A stretch of 64,000 nucleotides of DNA, taken from positions 52,017,666 to 52,081,665 of the forward strand of contig NC_052018.1 of NCBI RefSeq assembly GCF_015832195.1, in the 5' to 3' direction. Positions 24,446 through 38,900 of the stretch are shown here, one piece after another. How positions within the stretch are numbered: the first letter of the stretch is position 1; the number at the start of each line of letters is the position of its first letter. The notes under the pieces were generated by a model. The model was not told where the DNA came from and did no database searches. It worked only from the letters and a program-made list of their open reading frames with translations. The translations under genes and the position numbers were made by a program. Source of the stretch: Motacilla alba alba (Eukaryota; Chordata; Aves; Passeriformes; Motacillidae).

Positions 24446-27400
24446 TAAAACCAAACTTACAGCTTGAAAGTGCTATACTAATTAAGAAAGTCTGCTGCCC
24501 AAATTTGAGACTGTAATGTAGATTACAAAATTGTACAAAAACATAAAGACTTTAATAGAAATTTAGCTGCTGAACAATAGCTAAAACCTACAGAAGTCTT
24601 GAATCATGAGTACTTTAACTTGATCAGAGGCATAGGGGTTATGTGCTGCACAATGGACATATAAAGCTTAGACATATCACTAAAGTGAATATTAATCTTT
24701 AGATACTTAGAGTGAGTATTTCCTATCACATTGCAGGTATTTGAGGCATGAACATTATTTGTTTATTCAGTTAAATACATTAAAAAGCAGAAGCAAAACC
24801 AATGCACCATACAGTTCCGCATTACAAAACAATTATTCTATTCAGTCAGTGCTTTAAAAAACAAACCCATTCCAGAACAGCTGGAAGCCTGCAAGTGACA
24901 TTTATAACAATTGCAACTGGTAGTTAACATAATGTAGCAAAAGAAAAGCTTGACTCTTTTGGTCTTTTTTTTCCACGTATTTTATTTCTAAATTTACATT
25001 TGGTTTATGATTTTCATGTAATCTCTTGCCTATTCTTTTATCTCTCCTGAAAAGTTCTAATTAGCAATTCTCACTAGCTTTGGTGCATCTGTCACTAGAA
25101 TCCCTCCTAATGCATTTTAACATGCCCAAAGCCTGCTCCAGAGTGCTTTTTTTAACAATATGTATATTTTGCTTGTTTGTTTGTTCCAAATTCAGATACG
25201 TCTGTAAGCCCAGGTTTATCTGCCAAAATGAATAATGCCAAGTGTGTTGATATAATGGTATTCATAGCTGATGAATTAATTCTAAATATAGTAGAAATAA
25301 AGAAGCATTTTTATGGTTTTTTTTAATCTTGACCATGGGTTTGTGTCATTTAGGGCAAATATCAGTAGAAAGCATGGTAAACCACACCAATGAGATACAC
25401 TGTGATGACTCATTCTTGAAGAAAGAGAAAATTAACTGAGAGCAGAATGTAAATGCTCAGTTTGAAAGGCGCTAGCCTGTTCTTTTTATCTCAGTGGAAA
25501 TGAATCACTAGACTGACTAATACCAAGTCAGATCAACTCAGACTTGGATTCCCAAATCCAGAAATGACCCACTGAACTGGATTTATTGTGCTAATACAGC
25601 GAGTCATGATGCTGACTATGAATGCTTCTGTTAGCAGCGTAAGAGTATGAATGGATATTTCACTTAAATGACCAATCAGGAGCTATAAAGTTAGTCCAAT
25701 AAATGAAAACCATTCATTGATGAAAGACCAAAACACATCATAGACACCTCATGTATCTTTAGACAAAATAAATTGGTTAGAAGCCCCTAAGCATCCAATG
25801 GACTTGAGAAATGGAGGAGGACTGAAGATACTCTGCTGCACTGAAACAGCTCCACAGTCATAGTTTGTGGCCAGATTCAGCAACTGCAGAAGCAGTCCTG
25901 TAAATGCTTTGGCATACCTGGAGAAAATTGAGTTAATGCTAGATGCCTTACAAAACACCTTGTGTTGTATTTACCTGCCATGTGGGTCCGCGCCAGACCT
26001 CATCCATCTCATCTGCTGTTACAGGGCTTTTATGCATCCATATCAAACAACCCAAAGGTGCCAGGCCTTGTCCTCTGTTGTTTATTGCTGAAACACAGCC
26101 TTCTCCAAGGCTGCCTGCACAAAAATGTAGGCATGGTCTCATGAGTGCCAGGATTTCAACCGCTCAGACAGCTGGCTTGGCTGCCCTGTAAACACCTCCG
26201 TAAACTTTTCCATAGTGTAGTTGTATGGCTTAAGTTAATCTCCTTCTCTGAGTGTCCATTTAGTGGTTTCAGCCACACTTGAACAACAGCAGAAGTAGTG
26301 TGGGGAGAGCAGACCTCTGAATTAAATTCTTCAGCCTGATTTTCTGGTGCTGGGCAATGGGACTCTCTACCATCATGCTTGTGTTGTCAGAATCAAAGCA
26401 CCATAGAGCTGCACAGGGCACTGGAATGAGCCCCACAATAGTTGAAAATAAGAATTTTAGCTGTTAAACATATACACAAAGTATTTGGGTTTTTTTCAGC
26501 TTCATATTTTGGAGGGAGGGCATGTTGGGGTTTACTTCGTTTTCCACTGAGTCCTTGCAGACCCTTGAAGAGACAATGCAGACTTCTCATTTCAAGACAG
26601 CAGAAGAGCATTTTGGACTGCTCTAAAGTACCATGTAATAGTACTTTTATTCCTCCCAGACCCACTTATATTTCTGCATGCAATTCAGCTCATCTGAACA
26701 AGAATTGATTAGAGTTTATGGTGCTCCATCCACATTCTATACGCAGGAATTTTCAGAGGGAAAAACTGCCAATGACATCATGTTAGAGAGATCAAAAAGC
26801 AGATGTTTTATAGAAATGTTCATCCTTAAGTAGATTAATACAAGCCGAATCTACTATTAAAAGACATTCTGGTACTTTAACAGATTCTTTCTTCTCAAGT
26901 TGTCAAACCAAGAGGTTTTAATTGCTGTGGATTCCCTGTTGTAGAATTTTATTTTGCTGATGGATCTGGTCTAATTCCTCTAGCAGTCAGGAGAAATCCA
27001 ACCAGTAGCAGTGATTGAACGGTTCTTATACTGAAAAAAGTGGAGTCATTATTATAGCTGTTAATCAAGCATAGCTTGTATTCTAACATATGATTTTCTG
27101 TCATGTAATGCCAACTAATGCCATCCAAAGCCCTCCAACACAGAGAAAGTAAGAAATTAATTTTCTAAATTTTCTATCAGTGGAAAATATGATATTTAAC
27201 TGGTGATGTAATTCCAGTTATGTTACAGTAGGGGTAGGCATGTCTGCATCTTCATATTTGCTTTTGTGTGACAGAAAGGCCCAAAGATCATTTTTCAACA
27301 GAATTTAGACAAAGGAGAGAATGAATCCACTATTTGACGTTTTGGCTTTGTTTTCTTTTTCTTGTAGCCTCTGCTAGGATGATGGGCATGGCACAGCTTT

Positions 27401-29700
27401 TGATAAATCTTTGGGGTCAATTTTAACCACAGAAATAATTCAGAATATCTTTATTTGCTTTTTTATTTTCAAAGAGATTAATAATGGAAAGAGCAAAATA
27501 GTAATTGAACTTTTTCTCCCTTGGATTTGGGCATGGTATTCTTTAGAACAGGTTGGATTTTTTTTTTTCTGCTTCATGGTTAGAGTTTGGAACCTATTTC
27601 TCTCCTTCTTTTATATACTTGGCAGAGCAAATTATAGAAACTGCTTCCAGTTCAGATTTTACTGTAGCCTAAACCTTGTCTGAGAGTGATCATCCAGAGC
27701 ACAACTTTGTCTTATGACAGCTTCTGAATCTGTGTTGCCTGGGTTTTAACTCAGACATTTTGGGCTGTAAATCTCGCACTTCTCACTGAACCTTATCAAA
27801 ATTAGTGTTGATGTCTGTAGTATTCAGAAAATGAAAGAAAGGTCAATACCATTAATTCAGCTTCAGCTGAGGTCATGCCATCCTCCAGGACAGATCCTCA
27901 TGTAAGATGTGATGACTCATCTCCTTGAAGAAACCTGCAGCATGCTTCATTTCTTGGTTATTACAGAATGATGTATTTAGTCATCAAAATCGGCTCCTGC
28001 CAAAGAAAGGAAAATAAAGACTTGTCTAGCTCTCAAAAAAGGAGAGTTTTTTTCCTCAGGAAAAAAAAGTGGTTTATTTCTTCATCAGGCATCTGTATAC
28101 CTGTCTGGCCACAAAGCAAGTGTTGTTTATTCAGGTCTTACTGAACACAAAAGCATTGTGCATTTTATAACTATAGTCTTGTTCAGAGACAGTGCTATCT
28201 ACAATAAAATAGGGGAGGAGTTCACAATCCCTCACCAACAGAGTCTGTAATCTGAAAGATAATAAACATCCAGAGAATGCAAAAGTGAAAAATAAGAAAA
28301 AAAGTCAATACAACTTTTTCATTTGATATATGGCCTTCTTTTCCATTTTATCTTTCACTCTTTTAGTAAAAGCTTCTGGGCAAAGCTGTTGACTGCAGAA
28401 GCTATGACCCAGGGCATACAAAACCCATCTTCACAGAGAATAACTTGTACAGCAGACTGTTCCACATAGTGATAAGCCTGAAAGCTGTGGGAAGGAAGGA
28501 AATGTCTGAAGGAAGCTTCAAATTCTAGGAATCAAAAGATCTGCTTTCAAAAAATTTCAGTGTTGCTGTTGATTACGTTGTGTGCCTATAATTAAGTAAC
28601 CAGGTTTAGTATGTCCCTTTATTCCAGGTTCTGTACAGATTTAAGGAAAAATCTTTTCTTTTTTACTGAATTTTCAGGGCAAAATCAGATACTTAATAGA
28701 AAAAACATATAGTTTAATGTAACAATACAATGTGTAAGAGTACCAAATACTGTTTTAGTCCATACTGAATTAATTATATTCAAAACTATGACATGAAAAC
28801 AACTACTTCCTACCAATAAAATGAAACTTTTTCAAGGACAGTCTAATAATTTAATATGTTTGGATTGTGTTTAAACAATACAGTAAGGCATTAGTAGCCT
28901 GGAAAGGCACATAGATAATAAAATTGGTGAGGAAGCAGCAGTGGAGTACTGAGAAAGCTCCATTGATCATTTAGTGGCTGGTATTGTAATATTACCAACT
29001 GTCTCTTGTTCACAGTCTGGAAAAGCTGCTCCTGAAAGAAGTTTTCCCTGTTGGAGATTTTTGATCATTCTGGAAGGATGAGAATGAGGCAACAGGGGCA
29101 GGGGAGCTGGCCACAATATTGGCCATGAGATCCCCAAACAGAGTCTGATCACTTGTGGCACAGGGACATCAAACAGGGGGCAAAGAGGGAAACCTCCTAT
29201 TTCCTTGTAACATTTGTTTTAGGGCTTTCCCAGATGTGTAATTATTGCCTTAAATCCGTGTAATCTCATCTTCTATTGCAGTCTAAAGGTTGGAAAGCAT
29301 GGCTTTACTTTGAGTAGGAGTGACCTACTCAAAAGTCACTGTCTGTCACAGGAAGCTGTCTGACAGGGAGTTGTCTAAAGCAAAGCTAATCACCTTGATA
29401 TCCTAATCGCCTAATCCCAGTGAGGTATTCATCTGGATAGGTGGGATGAGTCATCCACTGGAGGTGGCCATCACTCCTTAATCCTGACAAAGGAGCCTAA
29501 ACAGCTAGCTTTGTCTAGAAACTTGACTAAGTTTGATTAGTCAGCCAAAGATAAGTGAGATGAATCTTAACCTCTGCACATAAAATTGCTCCTATCTATT
29601 AGGAAGTTGTCCTTAGTCACAGATTGCCTTGAGATGACACATGCCAGCAGCTACCTTTCACTGAAGTAGGTGCGAGAGTACTTCAGAGCAATAGTGGTTC

Positions 29701-29980
29701 AAAGTGATGCCAGGGGAGGGTTAGATTTGGACATTAAGGGAGCACTTCTTTCCCAAGAGGGTGGCTAACCATTGGAGTAGGCTTCCTAGAGCAGAAGGTG
29801 ATGCTCCAAGCCTGTCAGTGTTAAGACATTTGGACAATGCCTTTAGTATTATGCTTAAACTTTTGGTCAGCCCCAAAATGGTCAGGCAGCAGGACTAGTA
29901 TGTTGCTTCATAGTATGTCCCTTCCATCCAAAATATTCTATTCTAGTATGTCCTATTCTATTCTATTCTATTCTATTCTG
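29701..29980 (+). mobile_element. CR1 LINE 3' end with ATTCT tail
   Basis: AAAGTGATGCCAGGGGAGGG, TTTCCCAAGAGGGTGGCTAA, CATTGGAGTAGGCTTCC and GCAGAAGGTGATGCTCC follow the order of the CR1 3' region in plus orientation. Then come TTGGTCAGCCCCAAAATGG, GGACTAGTATGTTGC and GTCCCTTCCATCC, the terminal landmarks. It ends in an (ATTCT)n run, the terminal repeat of some avian CR1 subfamilies. It is 5'-truncated with no coding potential. Confidence 0.88.
29934..29979 (+). repeat. (ATTCT)n pentanucleotide tail of the CR1
   Basis: Roughly seven ATTCT units, interrupted once by AGTATGTCCT, form the 3' end of the adjacent CR1. CR1 elements end in short tandem repeats rather than poly-A, so this tract is the element's own terminus, probably expanded. 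Confidence 0.85.
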
Positions 29981-32900
29981 TTTTCATGATCTTTCTATGG
30001 GGTATTGAAGTATTTTACTGCTGAAGAACAACAAGTTCAAATGTTCTTAGATGAACATTTTTACAATTGTTAAATTGGATTATCAGTGATCGTCCTTAAA
30101 AGAGTTACAAATTAGGCTCCTGAGAGTTGAAGATTTTCCTACAAGTTGCTCCTCTTCTGGTTTGGGAGAAAGTCCTTGTGCAGATTGTGCTCAGGAGCCC
30201 AGACAAAGTTTGTAAATCCATAATTAATTTTTTTTGTCTTTTGAGCATGGATCTTAAAATATTGATACATAGTAGTGATTTCTCTGCTCAGTTTTGTACA
30301 TATTATCTCCCCCAGCAATGAAAAAACAAAAATAGTCAAGATAGGTTTTTCTATCTATCATGAGTCTTTGACACCAGCTCTGCCTTCCCCTCTGGAATTT
30401 TCCCTCACATGTGTCACATACCCTGTTGAACAATTAAAAGCAAAACTAAGTGAGCTTTTATCCTCCTCTGTCCTGCCATATGGACTACATTGCCTGGCAA
30501 GATTTGGAGCAAAAAGTTGAGCTCTGCCGTTAATTACAGTGTGTTGATAAGAGTAAATTCCGTTTGTATCATTTGTCTTGGAAGTGCAGGTGAATAAATT
30601 AACTGGTGTAAATGTCCAAGGTTCATGGGTAGTTTCACATTTCAAATAGACTTTTCTCAAATGATCCCCAGGAAAAATATTGGCTTTGGATACAGATCTG
30701 AAATCGAATCCCCTAAGATTTTCAATCTATTTTCATCACTCCTTTTCCTCACTTGCTTTCCAGGATCAAAAAGGGTGTGAGAACATGGAGCAAATTGTAA
30801 TATCTGTTCTGTAATTTGTTCTGAAAACTCTAATTTGTTTTCTAGCAGGTGTAAAAAAATTACATTTTTACTTAGATTAAAAATACCCAGTATAAAAGTG
30901 GATATTTTTATTGTGAAATTATTTTTATTGTTTTTATTAATACTGATGTTTTGCAGCTTTTCTAAATCAGTCAAATGGTAAGAATTTTCAATGGTGAAAA
31001 TTGCAGATAAAGGAATACATATTCTATTAGTAATACAAGTTGATGTTCTTGCTATTGGTAGTTGATAAATTTTTCTGTCTGTTCTTCACCAAGAATCTGT
31101 CTATGTGATTTCTTTTCCACAAACTTAAAAGTGTACTGTGAATGCAGGCAGGTCAGGACAACAGTCTCTTTTATTTTTCACGTTATTATGTAGGTTGCAC
31201 AATTCAACTGTTCGAACATTTGCAATACTAACTCTCCAAGGTTAAGGTTGAAAAAAGCTGATTTCAGAACAAAGGGAAGCATTATTAATTTCCAGGAAGT
31301 ATTAATTTCTCTCCGTATATTGGGCAGGAGCTAGATGAAAATAAGGTTTCCCTTTATAGAGGAATTCATTTTTTATGACTGTGAGCATCTACATGTACTG
31401 TGAAATTTCTGTGAATACTGAAGGTGTCTGTATGGGAAAGGGTAAGAAAGAGCAGTGGAGTGGAGCTGAACTCTCTGCTTAAAGAAACCTTTTATGTCTT
31501 CCTACATTGATTTGTGGAGCTGCAGAGCACTGCTTAGCTTTCACAGAGGTATCCAGAAAGACCTTCTTTATTACAGCTCAAGGCAACTGAATGCAATTCA
31601 GTGTGTTTCCTTTTAGACCATAAACTCTCCTGAACTTGAAGCTGTGAGAAAATATTGCAGCAGCAATAGTCAAATCTGCTTATATGTGAAGAAACTATAT
31701 ATGTAACAGAGCTTTGTCATTTCTATAAGTAATATACCACCTATATTAGCTACCAGATAGAGTTACAGGTAAAACCTGTTTTCAGAGGTCATCTTATTGG
31801 TCTTTTGAAAGTTACCAAAGCCATTAAATCTAGACCTGATGCTACAAATGTGAGCTTGGAGATAAACAGGGATCCTCCCAGTCTGGAATTGTATTGGAGC
31901 TCTCCAATTCTATTACATGCATCACAGACTTAGTGGTGTAGCCTTGCAGAAATCTGTTATGAAATAAGCCTCAAGGACCATGAAGAGATTGATCACTTAT
32001 ATAAAATAATGTTCTTTTTCTGGTTTATTCTGTTTGTGCAGCCACTGGAAAAACATTTTGTTTCTTGACAAAAGTGTTGTCCAACATCCAGCCACTCCTA
32101 TGAAGCTAAAAGAAATAATTTATTTTGCACCAATACAAAGAATTTTTATTAAATACTGTGCCATTTTGTTAAGCAATGTTTTGCATGCCTTTTGAATTCT
32201 TTTTGGGGTTTTTTTTCTTACAAAGGTATAGTAATCATACCTTTCCTTTCTGTATTTTGGATACAACTTGAAAAGGAGGTTTTATAAAACCTGATTCTTT
32301 TGAATTCTATTAGACAGGGTTTGGCCGCTTAGGTTTACTAAGAAGAGAAAGAAAAAGTAAAAAATAGGCAGAATTTCAGATGGATTGACTTCTGAAATAG
32401 ATAAGACCTTTGAGAAAAATCTCAAGAACTAATTCTCTAACTACAAGGAAAATTGCATCCTCATCTTCCTAGTTGTTGCTCATGCTTTTGTCTGCAATTT
32501 CAGAAACAAAAATATCACACTGGGAAGAAAAAGGATCAGTGTGTTTCAAAAAAATAAAAAAATTGAGAATGTCATTCTTCTGATACTTATTCAGTGATAT
32601 GTTTATGCTTATGCCTAGCTTTTGCCATTTAAAAGCATTAGGCTACAGGCCAAGCTGAGGTTTGATGGAATCCTGAGTACCTTGCTTATCTGAGCCTCTG
32701 AACAGCAAATATTTTTATAACATAACAGTTTTTCTAATAGAGTTCAAGGTAGGCCAGGTCCTCATTTATGGTTTTGATCTCCATTTCTGTGGAATCACCA
32801 TTGACCATTGGAAAAAGGTGCTGGAGAAAGTTGCCAGAGAGTTCTGTAAAACGTTTGATATGTCAGCAAAATCACTGACAAATTAGTATTGTTTTTCTGA

Positions 32901-35900
32901 TGCAGCTAATCCTTTTTTCTCCGGTGATTCAGTTCCTTTTGATCTTTAGGTAAAGCATTTGCACAGTCACAAAAAACACACAGCAGGATGAATATCTGCC
33001 TGGGATAGCAGACATGATTTGCACAATACTTTCTCTCATGGGTGATAATATTCTCACAAAAATAGTCTCTAACTCTTTAATAATTTGACTTTAAAAAATA
33101 ATCATATTATGAGGCAAAGCTGTAATTGACTGCAAGTCCAATAAACAAATTAATGTCATTTTTTACTCTCATAACTCTGATGCTATCATGAGAAAGAATA
33201 TCTTGACTCTAAAAAGGTCATTTCTCTTAGGCTGTAGGAGGACTAACAAGCTAATTATAAATCCAGCTGAAGGGAAGACTTATGGACTCAATCCATAATT
33301 ATGTCTGGAAATGGTTTATTCTGAAAGTATAGTGAACTCAGTGGAATCTTCTGGGATTTCAGGCACTCTACATAGACCATTGAAATAAATCCTTACCACT
33401 GTTTTAATTTCTTTTGTTTTTCTAGATAGACCAAGTTACTCCTCATGTAGAGGTTTTGTTCTAATTATTTAATTGTATCAAACAGTCATATGATTTTGCA
33501 ATAAAATGTGTTCTAAGGGTTATATATATTTCAGTATATAAATGTATACAAAATTTGACCTACATTTAAGAGAGGACATGATAATATTTTGAGCCCAATA
33601 GGAAAAAAGGATGTGTTCAGCTATTCCTGGACTAGGGCTCTAGTTGGAGCATAAATGAAGAATAATGGGAGTTGCAAAGGGGAATATTTCTCCCCTACCG
33701 CCAAGTGACTGGGAAAATTAAAGGAGAAAAAAAATGAAGTCTCAGAGGTTTTTGTAACAAACCTTAGGACCAACATGGGAGATGGATGTGAAAGACTGCA
33801 TTTTTAAAACTGTTTTGCAAGTTCAAAAAATGATCTCTTTTCTCTCTTCATTTTAAGGAGAATTTTAGCATCAAATAAATGACCTTTTTATGTACAATCA
33901 ATAGTCCTGAATATGTAAATGGTGCATTGTAATCAATATATAGGAATAAACACTAAGGCAGAAATATTATCACTGACAAAAACATCCTCATATAGCTGAG
34001 GAATAGCGGAGATGACAATTTATTTTTCTAAAGATAACCTCATAGCAATTTTTTCCCCTCAGTGTGAATTAGTGATTGGTACTGAAGAGCAAACAAAAAA
34101 ATAGATTTGAGATATAGTTATAATAATCATACTAAAATTAATATCAATATCAATATGAAAGGTACTAAAATATACTGAAAAAAGCCACTTATTTTGAACC
34201 CCACAGCTGCAATTCAAGGAACCTGCCATGTTTATTGATTGATATAAGAGTACTACAGCAAAACCTTTAAAGAATGAAAATTTCCTGAGGAATATTGTGT
34301 CATTGCCAGTAAACAGTTTAATGTTATGACTTCATCCTCAACAACAGTACCTTTTGAAATAAATTTGTGCAACATGACCTGTTTGTCAAGCTGAACAAGA
34401 CTGAGCTCTCCATTAACATATGATAAAAAAAAGAACTCATATAAAGAATCAGACATGCTGACAAAAGTGGGTGAAAATGTGCTTTATTATATTACTGAAT
34501 ATGTAGAAATATCAAACAAAATAATGGAATTTGAGATAATTTTAAATTGTTCCCAAATTTTGTAAAAAATGTAAATGTGACAGAAAGCTTTGTTGTTGAA
34601 ATTCGCAACTCTGATTATTTTACTAAGACTAAAATTTCCATTAAAAAAGCTTTTGTCCAAGGACAATATCCCTAGATAATCAAGAAAAAGCTTTGCCTTT
34701 GCTCACACAGATATGTAATGCACTTTCATATGTAGACTGACAAATGCATTGAAAAGAACATTAAATTTGTTCTAGTTTCCCTGACCGAGCAAGAAAGTTC
34801 AGAGGGTTTGTGATTAAAATACGTGTTTAACCTTGGATTATTAAGCAGGAAAAAAAAAGAGTATATATTAAAAAAAAGGTTTATTTTGATAGTCTTTCTG
34901 TTCTTCAGTCTGTCATCCAATAAAGCTGAAAATTTAAGTCTGACTATAAAACAGCTTTAACTATTCTGTCAAGCGTGACTTTTTAAACCTGTCAAGCAGT
35001 CATTCCTTTCCTACTGCAAAACATCTAACTGCAAGCTTAATAGTCTTACTACTAAACAAAAGTTTCAGAATAAACCTCCGCTTTATAAAAGCCTTTTTAC
35101 AAACTTACCAAATTCTGGAAGATGCTCCAACTTCGTTTTCCTATCAGAAGCTAAGTTAACTGATGTTTCTGCACTGAGGTCAAAAAAGCTTCTATAAACA
35201 ATAGTTAAGTGGGGAACTTTGTGAAGCAGCTAATATTTTTGCCCATTGGTTGCCACCTGTCAAGAATAATAGTGCTATGGAATTTTGCTATCAAACTGTC
35301 AACATTAGATTAAAAGTTGTATTTATCTGTTGCAGCACAGGTTGTATAATAAAATGCTATCTTTCTGTACTGCTACCTCAGCAGGAAATTCTAATAAAAA
35401 AATCTGTATCATTAATAAGCTACTAAAAGTAAATAAAGTGTCTTCCTCTGGCACTGGATAGTATAAGAAATCTATATTTGAGGCTGCATAATACTTTCCA
35501 CTAAGAAATCCCAGTTTTCAGTAGCTTATGACTTTGCCTTAGGTCAACTTTTCACACTGAAATTTTCCATACTTTCTCCATACTTCAGACTTTTCCTTTT
35601 AGGGAGATGGGTGTTAAATTTTAGCAGAGGTTCAAGTACTTCAAAGAATGAGAGTAGATAGTAGTTTTAGCAAAACAAATTTTCAGGTGTTTGATGCATT
35701 CTGGACTATTTATACTTCTGAACAGCATTCTGGCAATAGTAGTGAAGACTGCTGTTGGAGATACACATCTGTGCCCCATTTGAAAGTCAGATTTGGCCAA
35801 ATTACCCGAGTGTTAAAATCTCCTGGTGCACATCTTGAGTCAGTGCTGTCAGGGTTTGCCACAGATCCCCTGTGCTTAATCCAGGCACCTTACTCCTGCT

Positions 35901-38900
35901 CTGGTCTCACAGTGTGCAAGCCGCACTGAGCCCGCTAGAACTCCCCCAGGAACAGAGCACACATCCCAGAAGCAGAGAAGCTTAGGATCAGCAGATCCTT
36001 CCTATGTGGCTTGGGGCAAGAATGAGTTGAGGCAGAGCTCTCATTTGAATGATAATCTAGGTTTTCCAGGAATAATTGATTATAGATTTATACTTTCAAC
36101 TATCTTCACAATTTTATATGGATTTCTGTCAACTACTACATTGTAAGCAGACAGCAAACATTTTTTCTGTATCTCACCAAAAACCCCTGAAAAATTTCAC
36201 AAACTCTCTTCTGGATGATCTGAGGCTGTGGCTCCAGCACCCCATGCCAAACTTTCTCTCTATTTAGCCAATGAACTGTAAGAAAACGTGAACCCTTTAA
36301 AGATCCTTTCAAGAGAAAAGCTGCATTTTAAATGTGTTCTGTACCGGCCTAAATTATTGCAAAGCTCCCCAGGTTTTCATAAAACCACCATTCTCAGGGA
36401 AACAAGCAGAATATCAGCAATAATAAGTGCAAGTGTGCTTTAAAAAGTATATGCCTGTAATTTCAGAACTGCTGACAGTGACTTTGAGTAGGGATGATGT
36501 TTTCTGCATCCACTATAAAAATGGGCAAAGCCTTCTGCATTGTCCTGTTTGTCCATAACATCTTTTTAAGGTCTTTTTTTAGCAGAGTTACTCCGAGTAA
36601 TTAATGGAGCAGGATTGTCATCATTGCACAGAACAGAACCTAGGGAAAAAATTGCAGGTCATTTCAAAATGTGCCAAAGCAGGACTGTTTTCCCTTGGAA
36701 AAAGCAATATAGTGAATTGTAAATGCCAAGGTCAAAAAAGTTTTACAGCTTCAGTCAGGCATCCTAAAAGCAGTAAATACACAGTATGTCTTATGATATG
36801 CAATTAAATTTATTTATATGCACAAATAGAAATCAAAAACTTACTTTGCACCCTCCCCTTCCCTCTCCAAATAATAGGAAAGGAAACAACACACCACAGA
36901 CATGGGTCATTTTGTTTTAGTCACTACTGGAAAGCAGCTGGAGATTACAGTGATGAGATCAGTGTAAGGCTGCTATATCGAATGAAATGGAATTGCTTAG
37001 CGACAGCAGAGAGGCTGGATTTGTGCCAGCAGTTCTGGAGCACAGAGCAAGGTAGAACAAAATGGTCACAAAAGCAGCCACAGTCATAGCTCCATAGCTT
37101 ATATCAGTGGCTAATGGGTTTGTTTTGTTTTGGGTTAAACACATCACGATTCTTAAAAACTTCATGAAGCTGAATGAAAGCATCAATCTGTAAATGGCGG
37201 ATTTAGCAGAAGTCCATAAAAACAAAGCTCTTGATTTTAGAAAACACAAATACTTTTTCACTCTGTACTGAAATGCAAGACACACATAGATTACCTAATG
37301 TTATAGAACATGTTACAGAGAGAAGAAAGAAGCTGTTAAAACACCAAGACAGTCTCACCAAGTCTCCTGGGCTAGTATGAAATTATTTACTGGCTTTACA
37401 ATGCTTCATAGATTTTCGTTCACAGTCAATGTCTGAATTTGCATTAAATGGTTAATTATTTGAATTATCTTTGCAGCTTGTTCTTATTCTCTAATCCTCT
37501 ACTTTTCTATGAAATTACAGTGGTCTTTGGTAAACCATTTCCATGAGAGAGTTGCCTTTGCGGATGTCTAGACTTTGTTGTTTGGTGCATAATACTAAAC
37601 TCATACAGAATCAAGCATCTCCAAAATGATAAAAAGGCAATAGTAAACCATGTACCTAGAATATATTCCTCCTGGGTTTCAAACCAGTTCTGTGTAGGAT
37701 AGTATTGAAAATTTCATATTATTCATTAAGCTAAGCTGTCACTATAGGACACGAAAAGAGTACTTTATTTTTCTGACTCCAACATTTATAGCTTTCTGAA
37801 AGTGACAGTGGATTGGAGGGTGACAGTGCCACCTCTCCAATGACACTGGACAAACTAACAGTCTATCAAATCTTTCTTCTTCCATGAAAGAATGCAAAAC
37901 AGTAAGTTATTTACAGAAAGTTTGTGAGAAAGTGAGTTACAAGAATGTAAACATCAGAAGGCTTAGCAAAATCTTAAAAAATCATAAGCACGCAGTGCCA
38001 TTGAAATTTATGTGGTTCATTCTTTTAATTTCTGTGTGGGGGCAAAGTCAGCTGGGGTGAAAAATACCATGGTACTCTATCCAGAGAACAGACACATATG
38101 AAATATGGAGCAAATGTTGTAATTAGTTGCTGACAAGACAAGGTCCAGTTCATTACTTTTAAAGACATTATAATAGCATAATTTATGAAGTACTCTTATA
38201 TCAAATAATAAAGTGGTACATTTTATATTTGGCTTTGGATAGGAAAAAGGAGCCCTATGAATGGAAAAACACCTCACTATGCAAAACTTTGTACAAATAT
38301 AGAGCACATTTTGATACTGAAATTTTTAAGATAATAATTTAATTATTTCAAGATGCTTTATCCTGGAATGCAAAAAGTTAACATTGTATTTAGGTTAATT
38401 TAGAGGCAGATTGTGTACTAAAGGATTGACTTAATTAATTTTGAATTTACACCAACAAGCTGGAGCTGTAAAAAGTGGCTTATATCCTTGTGGTAGAACA
38501 TGTCTTCAGGCAGTTCTCAGGTGATGAATAACTGTCACACATTTTGGAGAAGGTTCTGTGTTATTGTATCTTATTAATACATTGATATACTTCATGGAGA
38601 TACCAGGCATCTGGGATCTAGAAAATATTATTCATTTTTGAGATCTAAAAAAATCAAGAAGTTTTACTTGTTAGGTTTTGTTAAACTCAAAAAATTGTGA
38701 GGTAGATTTGAAAAAAAGTAATTTTCCAAATTCGGTGACTAAAGAGTAAAATAAGGTTACATTCTAGGCATTTCTTTGGAAGTAGTCAATATTGTGGGAC
38801 AAATTTTCAAGTTAGAAATCCTGGGGAACATTTTTTTCCCCTCAACTCATTTGCGCATTTATGCTTTCTCCTGAGCTTTAAGCAACAATTGATAGGCTTT

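Larger units (their letters stand above)
15501..29700. other. Intronic DNA, no supported gene
   Basis: About 14 kb is almost free of recognisable repeats. Items seen are an open frame with an acceptor-like sequence at 16808-17011, a perfect hairpin at 17862-17890, a possible CR1 3' remnant near 22920-22965, a short (TA)n at about 23511-23521, and a palindromic CRE-like pair at 24423-24445. The open frames at 22516-22788 (-), 23010-23303 (both strands), 25867-26191 and 26393-26708 (both strands) match nothing I recognise. Most are opposed by equally long antisense frames. Confidence 0.55.

Noticed and set aside
36959..37285. 108-codon hydrophobic minus-strand frame
   Set aside because: Same reasons: no recognised similarity and no gene signals.
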